Part shown: positions 36,963-44,615 of the stretch, in pieces
Layout of the letters: each line of letters begins with the position of its first letter
Numbering within the stretch: position 1 is the first letter of the stretch
NCBI GenBank assembly: GCA_963783335.1
Contig: CAWAND010000004.1
Coordinates: 496,001-560,000 of the forward strand
DNA length: 64,000 nt
From: CAWAND01 sp963783335
GTDB taxonomy: Bacteria > Chloroflexota > Anaerolineae > Anaerolineales > E44-bin32
Direction: 5' to 3'
Made by a program: the position numbers and the translations under genes
The notes under the pieces: model-generated
What the model saw: only the letters and a program-made list of their open reading frames with translations
Databases searched by the model: none
Told to the model about the DNA's origin: nothing

Positions 36963-37752
36963 AGAGGGTAATTCAGTCTCTGAAGAGTTGGCCCTGCTAT
37001 CCGGAGCACATCCTCCACTTGGCGGGACGTCAAACCTTCCGCATAGCGTCCAACACTTGTCGCCCGAACCTTGTTGTGTTTGAAACCTCGTGCTGGCACA
37101 CCAAGGTACTCCGCCAGCTCATCCAAGTGATGCCGGGGAGCATCGCAAAAAGCCTCGTAGCGTATGATATGCAGCTCATCCGTATGCTGCTCCATGAGTT
37201 CGATGGAACGAACCCAAGCCCGCGCGACTTTCCTGGCGTTCGGGGAGTTCCTGCGGACGAAATCCAGGTCCTTCCAAGCTGTCTCGACCATTGGAGGTAA
37301 GAACTGACCACATCTCGGCCGTCGCGATAGATGATGACTTGCTTGAGATGCTCTTCTCTTACCAGATCTTCCAACGAAAAGACGTAGCGGGGGTACTTGT
37401 CGCCCACGAGCTTGGCGTGCGGGAAGATGCCATGCAGGGCCCACCCGACTTCCTGAACGCCAATGGGCCCCCTGGCTTTCAACAACAGCCGGCCCAAAAA
37501 GACAGTCAGGAACCCCAAGCTCAGCAGCTTGGCACGTGTGGGTGCACGCCTTCCCGCATGGCTGACGATGCCTCGCCGGTACCAGTCCATGCGGAGCCCA
37601 CGGGCATACTCCAGATACGGTACATTCAATCTCAGGAAACTGCGAAACTCGCCCGTCATGGCGATGTCGGGATGAAGCTGGCACAGACGGTTGAGGATTG
37701 TCGTTCCTGAACGTGGATGGCCCCCGATGATCAGCGCCGTTGGTAACGTCAC
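36959..37752 (-). CDS. Sulfotransferase-family protein, frameshifted near 37292
   Basis: When repaired it has 264 residues and parallels the downstream copy. The N-terminus GGHPRSGTTILNRLC is the PAPS loop and YRDGRDVVSSYLQ the second motif. There the frame breaks: the minus strand reads CTCCAATGG, and adding one A gives SSYLQMVETAWKD, which aligns with SSTLRMVRTEWKG in the paralogue and continues to RLNYPL and the stop. It follows the ABC exporter by 12 bases. The sulfated acceptor is unknown. The identification rests on both halves matching the same family. Confidence 0.85.
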
Positions 37753-37764
37753 GGACCTCCTCAG

Positions 37765-39615
37765 CTAGGTGTTGTCCGTCGGTGTGAAGTTGAGCCGTTG
37801 CTGATAGTAGGAGAACAATGTGGCGTACTTGCCACCCAGATCAAGCAGCTGATGGTGAGTTCCTCGCTCTGCGATCCTGCCCTTCTCAAGCATGATGATT
37901 TGATCCGCGACGCTGACCGTTGTAAAGCGGTGCGAGATGATAATCGTGGTTCGGTTGTTTGCCAGTTGTTTGAATTGCTTGAACAATTCCCATTCTGCCC
38001 GCACATCCAGAGAGGCGGTCGGTTCGTCAAGGATCAGCACGGCCGCCTCACTTCGTGTCATGGCGCGGGCGATGGCGATCTTCTGCCACATGCCACCCGA
38101 CAGATCGTACTCGCCGAAACGTCTCCCCAGTTGGGTCTCGTATCCGTTTGGCATCCCGGAGATGAACCCGTCGACGCCGGTCATTTTCGCAACGTGTTGA
38201 ATGTCTGCCAAAGATTGGATTTCTTTGTAGTTGCCGAAACGAATGTTGTCGGAAGCCGTGGCTTCGTACTGATTAAAAGATTGGAGAACGAACGAGATCT
38301 CTTGGTGCAGAGAAGACAAGGCCAAATCCTGAAGATCAACTCCATCCAGCAAGATCTGCCCTTGGTCAGGATCAAACAGTCTGGCAATGAGATTGACAAG
38401 CGTGGTCTTACCTGCCCCATTCTCACCAACGACGGCAACTGTTTCGCCGGGCTCAATCTTCAAATCAATATCCCGAAGAACCGGTGAATGGGTCCCTGGA
38501 TAGGTGAAGCTTACATCCCTGAACTCGATCTGACCTTTGGGATCCGAGATTGTTAGGCCCTCACTTCTGTCATGGCGAGGGCGAACTCGGAAGTACTCAA
38601 TCAGATTGTCAAGGTATAGGATTTGCTCGGCGGTTGCGCTGATTTGTTGCGCGAATGGGTTGAGATTTCCCTGCAGTCGCATTGTGATGGCCGCGAAAAG
38701 GGTGACATCCCCTACTGTAAGAGCATTTCCCGCCGCCTGCGTCGCTACGCGATAAAAGAGGGCATAGAAGGCGAGGACGAAGAGAAGCGTAAATCCTAGA
38801 CTAATGATGTAGTCGCGGGTGTACAGGCATCGATCCTCGGCAATGAACTCCTCATTGAGCTCCTTGAATTGCGCAATGAGCAGCGGCGACAGATCGAGCA
38901 GCTTGACCTCCATAACCGTGCTGCGGCTGGTCATCATCGAAACGAAGTATCTTGTCCATCGGCGCTTGGTCGTCCGAGAATACTCTTTGCCGTAGATCTC
39001 ACGAGTATGCCGCCAGCGGTAGTAGCCGTAGGGCACCGCCAAGACGAGCATCACGGCCACAATGGCCGGGTCGACGGCCACAAGAATGGCGCTCAGCGAG
39101 ATCGTCTCGATTAGCGTTGTGGCCAAGGTTATGACTTTTCCCAGGATACTTGTGAAGATGTCACTGGCGTTGTACCTGGCCCGATCGGCGACATCTTGGA
39201 ACTTGGGATCCTCGAATTTGGCATAGTCTAGATCGGCTGAATGTTGCAGAATGTCCAGCGTGAGCTTCAACGACAGCTTGTCCGATTGCAGGCTTCTGAC
39301 ATAGCCTGTGAAGCTGCTCACCACTTCTTGGACAATCGCCAAGCTCATGGCGGCAACAAGCCACTTCGTGACCGAGCCAAAGTCGGCCACATCGGAGCGC
39401 ACCAACGCAACCACGGCATTGATCAGGTTCCGCCCCACCCAGGCGGCCCCAGCAGGCACCAGACTCAAGAGCACGCTCCCGACCACCACGCCTACCAACA
39501 GCCAAGGTGCCGTTTCCCAAGCAACTCGAAGCGCCCAGACGGTCTTGGACAGGTATTGTCTAAAACTTTGCCGCCCGCCAGTCCTGTGCCCGCTCCAATC
39601 TGCCCGCCTGCTCAT
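37765..39615 (-). CDS. ABC exporter (permease fused to ATPase)
   Basis: A 616-residue type IV (MsbA/LmrA-like) half-transporter that works as a dimer. Six membrane helices occupy about residues 35-320. The nucleotide-binding domain has Walker A VVGENGAGKTTLVN, signature LSGGMWQKIAIAR (the usual Q after SGG is M), Walker B AVLILDEPTAS and the switch His in ISHRFTTV. It probably exports the product of the surrounding glycosyltransferase, sulfotransferases and A-T-TE enzymes; this is inference from position. ATG 39615 overlaps the stop of the GT2 gene (ATGA). Confidence 0.9.
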   Translation of the reverse strand: MSRRADWSGHRTGGRQSFRQYLSKTVWALRVAWETAPWLLVGVVVGSVLLSLVPAGAAWVGRNLINAVVALVRSDVADFGSVTKWLVAAMSLAIVQEVVSSFTGYVRSLQSDKLSLKLTLDILQHSADLDYAKFEDPKFQDVADRARYNASDIFTSILGKVITLATTLIETISLSAILVAVDPAIVAVMLVLAVPYGYYRWRHTREIYGKEYSRTTKRRWTRYFVSMMTSRSTVMEVKLLDLSPLLIAQFKELNEEFIAEDRCLYTRDYIISLGFTLLFVLAFYALFYRVATQAAGNALTVGDVTLFAAITMRLQGNLNPFAQQISATAEQILYLDNLIEYFRVRPRHDRSEGLTISDPKGQIEFRDVSFTYPGTHSPVLRDIDLKIEPGETVAVVGENGAGKTTLVNLIARLFDPDQGQILLDGVDLQDLALSSLHQEISFVLQSFNQYEATASDNIRFGNYKEIQSLADIQHVAKMTGVDGFISGMPNGYETQLGRRFGEYDLSGGMWQKIAIARAMTRSEAAVLILDEPTASLDVRAEWELFKQFKQLANNRTTIIISHRFTTVSVADQIIMLEKGRIAERGTHHQLLDLGGKYATLFSYYQQRLNFTPTDNT

Positions 39616-41048
39616 GAGCTTGAACCAACTTCCTTAGCGGGCTTGATCTGTGCCGCCAGATGGCGCAGCCCAGGCCCGATCACGCTTCGGAGCAACAGCC
39701 GCAAGCTCCCCAGCGTGAAACCAGCACCAAGTGCAGCCCAGCAAGCGTTCAACCCCTTCCGGAATACGGCCCGTGAAAGCAAATGTGACCCTAGGCTGAG
39801 ATAGATTGCCGCCAGATTTCCGCTTCTTGTTTGAGACTTAAATTCAAGGTAGCGAAGGTGTGATCGAAACATGGATACCGAGAGCAGATCACCATTTGGC
39901 GAGATGAATACCCCTGGGACGGCCAATGCCACGAGCGTCTCTGTGGTCTGACCTTGGTAGCGACTTAGCCCCCTGATAGCCCCCAGCTCATCGTAGTCCA
40001 AATAGTGCCGCCAGACTCTCAACCAGAAGCCAAGCGCGGCTTCGATATCGGCCCATTCTTCGTCCGAGAAATGGGAAAGGTCTCGAAGGAATGGCCACAT
40101 CGCCTCAATCTCCGCTTCAGTCGCTTTACTTTGCACACCCACTTCAGACAGCTTCTGTTGCCAGTGGAGGATTGTCAAGATCGTCACGGGCCGGAACCTT
40201 GATACCCTTTGAGCCTTTTCTATGTACTCGGCCATGGCTTCTCGATGACCTGTTTTGTACAGATGCCAGACAAGCCAGACATAGGTACTGAACCGAACCC
40301 GGCCTTCGATGCGACGCATTGCCTGAGGTAGATCCGCATTTGAGAAGAACTTGTCCAACACTCTTTCCAGGCTCAACGCCTGTTGGATTCCGCGGCGCAT
40401 TGCTCCATTTCCGTGCTGGCGATAGCAAGCGGTTGTCTGCCTCAACCAGATTGCTCGCGCGCCATGTGCCAAGAGGCGCAGCATCAAGTCCACATCTTCA
40501 GCCTGTGAGAGATCGGTATCGAACCCACCCACTTCGTCAAGCAAGTCCTTTCTAAACATCAAGGCGGCGGGGTGGATCGGTTTCCACAGAAGAAAGCTCT
40601 CCAGATCAAGCCGGGGAACCCGAGTTCAAGGCGTGCGGTGATGGATGTGAGCTCCTTCTTCATCGACGACGTCCCAGCCGCTGTGTACCATTTGCACGTG
40701 GGGGGCTGCAATAAACGCGTCGACTTGATCCCGAATCTTGTCGGGGAGGAAATAGTCATCCGCGTCGAGGAACACAACGAAATCCCCGGTGGCCATGCTC
40801 AGGCCCTGATTGCGAGCTGCGCAGACGCCTTGATTGGCTTGTCTGTGGCTGATAAGTCGATCTCCGTAGCGAGCCAGGACTTTTCGTGTGTCGTCTGTTG
40901 AGCCATCATCGACAACGATGATTTCAACCTCGGTGTAGCTCTGGTCGAGAGTGCTCTCGATCGCTTCAGGCAGGAACCGCGCGCTGTTGAAGGATGGAAT
41001 GATGACGCTCACTAGCGGTTCTCTTGGAAGAGCCTTTGAGATTGCCAA
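39612..41048 (-). CDS. GT2 glycosyltransferase interrupted by an in-frame TGA
   Basis: A single frame of 479 codons contains one internal TGA at 40628-40626. The N-terminal part (TTG 41048) has the GT-A motifs VSVIIPSFNSARFLPEAI, IIVVDDGSTDDT and VFLDADDYFLPDK; after the TGA the frame continues as RLDLESFLLWKPIHPAALMFRKDLL and then AEDVDLMLRLL, the expected later GT2 motifs. At the stop, homologues usually have an aromatic residue, and Trp (TGG) fits (RTP-W-TRVPRLDLE). It is read as a point mutation or base-call error, not Sec. The last third (about 320-479) has amphipathic and weakly hydrophobic segments. Confidence 0.82.
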
Positions 41049-41152
41049 CTCCGTCCCCTTCGCACACCCGGTGCCGATACTCTATTGGGTCTTTCGAATT
41101 GCTGTCAACACCCCTCGCCTCGATAGACTGGCGGGGAAAATCCGCAGCTCAC

Positions 41153-41969
41153 CTAGCGCGTTTGCCAAGGCACAAGCCGCGTCATGCCATAATCGAGGCC
41201 CACGTTCATACTTATGCCGATGATGGCCGTAACGATCAGCCCAACATACAAGTCATCCGTTCTCAAAGTCTGCCACGCGAACCAAATCAATTGGCCCAAA
41301 CCATTTTGAGCCATAAGGAGCTCGGAAGTAATCGTCAGGACAAGCGCCGCGTTCAACGAAACACGCACCCCAGAGAACACAAATGGCAGACTGCCGGGGA
41401 TGACGACCGACACGAATGTCCGCAGCCTGCCTACCCCGTAGTTGTGCGCCGTGTCGAAGTAGAGCCGATTGATCTGGCTGACACCAGAAACGGTGTTGAC
41501 AAGCAGTGGGAAGAACGCCGCGATGGCCGTAATCGCGAATTCGAGAGGGGTCCCCAATGCCAAATATGACCAAGATCAATGGCAGTATGGCGACCTTTGG
41601 AATTGGGTGCAGGGCCGCAATGAATGGGTCAACGACCTCCCGAACTTGCGGAATTCACCCCATCAGCCAGCCCAAGAGCAATGCCGGAATGCCGCCAATC
41701 AGGAAGCCGACGACCAATCTAAGCACCGTCCAGCCAGTATCCTCGATGAGATTGCCGTGCAGGAGCAGTTTTATGAAATCTTCGCCGATAGCGGTGGGCG
41801 CTGGGAAGAACAGGCCTGAAATCCATCCCTCCCGTACGGCGACCTCCCAAACCAAAACAAGGCCCACGAGGATTGCCACAGACACCCATGGTGCAATTCG
41901 CCGGGAGGCGGGAAGGGCTGTCCCATCTTTCATCGAAGGGAGGGGCACCGAGGCTTCTCTAGAGCCCAT
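41153..41969 (-). CDS. SsuC/TauC-type ABC permease, with an in-frame TGA and a frameshift
   Basis: An importer membrane subunit, about 271 residues when repaired. The N-terminal part (ATG 41969) has helices at PWVSVAILVGLVLVWEV and runs to LLGWLMG, then meets TGA (41657-41655). Reading through gives IPQVREVVDPFIAALHPIPKVAILPLILVIFGIGDP, the EAA-loop region, with Trp expected at the TGA (LMGW). A second lesion, one extra C in a CCCC run near 41560, puts the C-terminal half (EFAITAIAAFFPLLVNTVSGV) in another frame. It pairs with the divergent ATPase and the binding proteins to make an SsuABC/NMT1-type importer. Two lesions in one gene could also mean real decay. Confidence 0.82.
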
Positions 41970-41999
41970 TCGGTCAGTTTCTCCTTTGGTTCCTCGTCG

Positions 42000-42677
42000 T
42001 CATCTCGAAGGCACCTGCCACAGGACCCCCATCATGATCGGCCGATTAACGAAGCGGCAGCCCGGGAATGCCTCTCCGTACACGTCCCGAAACTCCGCCG
42101 GCCCTGGCAGCTTCTGTTCCTGAATGTGCCGCATCCATAGGCGGCTGACCATGAAGCGCGATACGCGGACGGCGGCTCGCCAACCGTACGTTCTGGAAAG
42201 GTTCCTAAAACTGGCGACGACAGCCCCCCACCCGGCCGTCAGGGCTCGTCCCTGCTTGGTATCGACGAGGTCCCAGACGGCCATCCTCCCCCCAGGGGCC
42301 AATAGTCTGCGTAAGGCCGGAAGGCTGACAGACAAATCAGTCTCGTGGAGCACCGCAGTGCTGGTCACGAAATCGAAGGCGCCCTCAGCGAACGGCTGGT
42401 AGTGAACATCTGCACAAAGGAGCCCAACTTCCAACCCGGCCTGTTCGTGCAGCATTTCGAGGAAGGGCTGCGAGACATCCAGCCCAATGACATTCCTGGC
42501 ATGTTCAGCCAGGCGCCTGGTGAAGGCACCGGATCCACAACCCAAATCAATGGCCCGCCCGCAGCCCTGAGGCACAAAGTTCAGGGTGATCGACTCGGCG
42601 GTCCAATCCCGCGAATGTTCAAGGAAGAACGCGTACTCGCCCGCAAGCGAAGCGAACTCCCATTCGTCATGCGCCAT
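42000..42677 (-). CDS. SAM-dependent methyltransferase
   Basis: A 225-residue class I methyltransferase. SAM motif I AIDLGCGSGAFTRRLAE (about residues 41-57), acidic GLDVSQPFLEM, and motif LRRLLAPGGRMAVWDLVD are typical of the ubiE/Methyltransf_11 group. The N-terminal WEFASLAGEYAFFLEH and the aromatic-rich C-terminal half give no specific acceptor. It sits between the binding protein and permease genes, in the biosynthetic island, so it may modify the island's small-molecule product. The frame is intact. Confidence 0.82.
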   Translation of the reverse strand: MAHDEWEFASLAGEYAFFLEHSRDWTAESITLNFVPQGCGRAIDLGCGSGAFTRRLAEHARNVIGLDVSQPFLEMLHEQAGLEVGLLCADVHYQPFAEGAFDFVTSTAVLHETDLSVSLPALRRLLAPGGRMAVWDLVDTKQGRALTAGWGAVVASFRNLSRTYGWRAAVRVSRFMVSRLWMRHIQEQKLPGPAEFRDVYGEAFPGCRFVNRPIMMGVLWQVPSR

Positions 42678-42734
42678 GTTCGGGATTATGGCCTCACCAG
42701 TATACGTTGGAACCTGAGGTCGTCAAAAAGAGCG

Positions 42735-43761
42735 TCAATTTGACCCAAGGTTTGCACCGGCCGCTTCGATGAACGAAGGATCCCAGAGCTGATCTGCCGA
42801 GGCCGGTGTATCAATTTGGCCCTGACTCTCCGCCCAAGCTTGGTACTTCTGAATGCTCCCAAGGTTGACTTGCCCGTCCTGGCGGAATGTGGGCCAGCAG
42901 GATGCCTTGATGAGATCGGGCTCCAAGCCGGTGAAACCTGCAATGAGCTTCACGTTTGCATCTGTCGCGCCAAGATTGTACTGACGGACACCTTTCAGAT
43001 AAGCGACCATGAAACGATTTCCAAGATCCCGATCTTCCAGTAGCTTGTGGCTGTAGATCACAACCGAAAACTGAAAGTCCGGGTAGAGCTTCTCCCATGC
43101 CAGCCAAGGTTTGCCGTAACCCGAATCGACCATGCGTGTGATCCATGGCTCGGAGGCGGCAACCATGTCCAGAGAACCATCTCCCAAGGACTGCAGCTCT
43201 GACGGCGTCGGAATTTCGATCATCTGGATATCATCGAGACTCAGATCGGCACCAGCGAGGTACCCGTCGACCAGATAGCCCTCAATGGTGGTCGGGGCCA
43301 TCGCCACCCTCAATCCTGCGAGATCTCCGGGACCGGCAAGGCCAGCCTGCATGAGCTTCTTGCTCGCCACCAAGGCACTTCCTGTACAGCCATCTGAGCT
43401 CAAAAAGCCCTTATCTGCCACGATTCGAGCATCCTGAGTGCTCGCAAGTCCATTCATGAGATTGGCAGTCAGGAACTCTCCTGCAACATCGATGCTGCCC
43501 TGAAGCGTAGCGGTAACCGCCTCGACGTCACTCGAAACCTTGACCGGCTCGAGCTTGATACCTTCTTCCGCAAAATAGCCGTTGGCGTCGGCGATATAGA
43601 ACGGGGCATAAGAGATAAATGGGCGGTCCAGAACCCTAACAGTCGTGACGGACGGAGCCGTGGATACGGCCGTACTCTTGGCCGAGGGCGCGCTGACACG
43701 CGACCAGGACTAACACCGCCAAGATCATCATTGAACCGAGGATTGTCCATCTCTTCCGCAT
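42735..43761 (-). CDS. SsuA/TauA-type substrate-binding lipoprotein, frameshifted near 43693
   Basis: About 341 residues when repaired. ATG 43761 starts a signal peptide (RKRWTILGSMMILAVLVLVACQ) with lipobox LVAC. The frame then breaks at CAGCGCGCCC; removing one base continues as APSAKSTAVSTAPS and the mature NMT1/SsuA-like domain (SYAPFYIADANGYFAEEGI, GEFLTANLMNGLAS, APTTIEGYLVDGYL). It binds a small organic anion outside the cell and delivers it to the permease. It aligns closely with the second binding protein at 50118-51098. It is divergent from the ATPase gene. Confidence 0.85.
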
Positions 43762-43790
43762 TCTGCCCTGTTCTCCTTGGGTGGGTTGGC

Positions 43791-43815
43791 ATGATATAGT
43801 ATCACCTCGTATCAT
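43791..43815. promoter_or_regulatory. Possible operator between the binding-protein and ATPase genes
   Basis: Inverted repeats ATGATA (43791-43796) and TATCAT (43810-43815) are separated by 13 bases, and GTATCA is repeated directly ten bases apart (43799, 43809). TATAGT at 43795-43800 could be a plus-strand -10 element. The site is in the 73-base divergent region shared by the two transport genes, so it may control both. Confidence 0.4.
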
Positions 43816-43834
43816 CCTTTCAAAGGCTAGGTGC

Positions 43835-44611
43835 ATGGGATTCGATGTCAAACGGGTCACTAAGCTGTTCCACGATCGCACAGGAGCCCCGTTAGTCGCC
43901 CTGCAGAATGTTGCACTTTCAGTTTCCGAGGGAGAGTTTGTGAGCCTGGTGGGGCCGAGTGGTTGTGGCAAGTCCACTCTGCTGAGGGTGATCGCCGGCC
44001 TGCTTGCGCCCAGTTCAGGGGAAGTGGTTTTCAAAAGCCCACCGGCCAAGGGCCAACTTCGCACAGCCATGGTTTTCCAGGAACAGGCGCTTTTCCCCTG
44101 GATGAACGTCGAAACGAATATCCTTTTTCGACAAGGGCCTGTCAGCGATCTGGAGCGCCGGGACGCACTCAACATGATGGACAAGATCGGCTTGTCCGAG
44201 TTCAGGCACCACTTTCCGCACCAGCTTTCGGGCGGCCTGCGCCAGCGGGCGGCTCTCGCCAAGGCCTTTCTGGCAGCGCCACAGGTCATCCTAATGGATG
44301 AACCGTTCGGTTCGCTTGATGCCCAAACCCGGCTGGTTCTCCAAGAAGAGCTGCTCAAGATTTGGAATGACAATCAGGTTACAGTGGTCTTCGTCACCCA
44401 TGATATCGAGGAAGCGATCCTTCTGAGTGACCGAGTCATCGTAATGAGCTATCGGCCAGGCCGCATACTGGAAGATATTTCAATTCCATTTTCCAGGCCA
44501 AGGGATTTCGAGCTGCAGAAACGCCCGGAGTACCACAGGCTAAAGAGCCGGATTTGGAATCACCTCGAAAGTGAGGTTCGCAAGAGCATTGGCGCCGCAA
44601 GGTCGGCCTAA
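43835..44611 (+). CDS. ABC importer ATPase (SsuB/TauB-type)
   Basis: A 258-residue nucleotide-binding subunit. Walker A LVGPSGCGKSTLLR, Q-loop MVFQEQALFPWM, signature LSGGLRQRAALAKAF, Walker B VILMDEPFGSLD and switch His FVTHDIEEA are complete, and RPGRILED is the usual tail of the nitrate/sulfonate/taurine family. ATG 43835 fits the N-terminus of the family better than an upstream in-frame ATG at 43781. It would power the permease and binding proteins encoded on the opposite strand. It is followed after four bases by the A-T-TE synthetase, probably as one operon. Confidence 0.92.
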   Translation: MGFDVKRVTKLFHDRTGAPLVALQNVALSVSEGEFVSLVGPSGCGKSTLLRVIAGLLAPSSGEVVFKSPPAKGQLRTAMVFQEQALFPWMNVETNILFRQGPVSDLERRDALNMMDKIGLSEFRHHFPHQLSGGLRQRAALAKAFLAAPQVILMDEPFGSLDAQTRLVLQEELLKIWNDNQVTVVFVTHDIEEAILLSDRVIVMSYRPGRILEDISIPFSRPRDFELQKRPEYHRLKSRIWNHLESEVRKSIGAARSA

Positions 44612-44615
44612 CCGG

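Noticed and set aside
40626..41657. TGA codons in the GT2 and permease genes as selenocysteine codons
   Set aside because: A tRNA-Sec is present, but neither position is a catalytic Cys-like site, Trp fits both alignments, and no SECIS-like hairpin was recognised just downstream.
43636..44373. Long minus-strand frame covering the ATPase gene
   Set aside because: Only its last part, from ATG 43761, is real (the binding-protein signal peptide); the rest is antisense to the intact ATPase.
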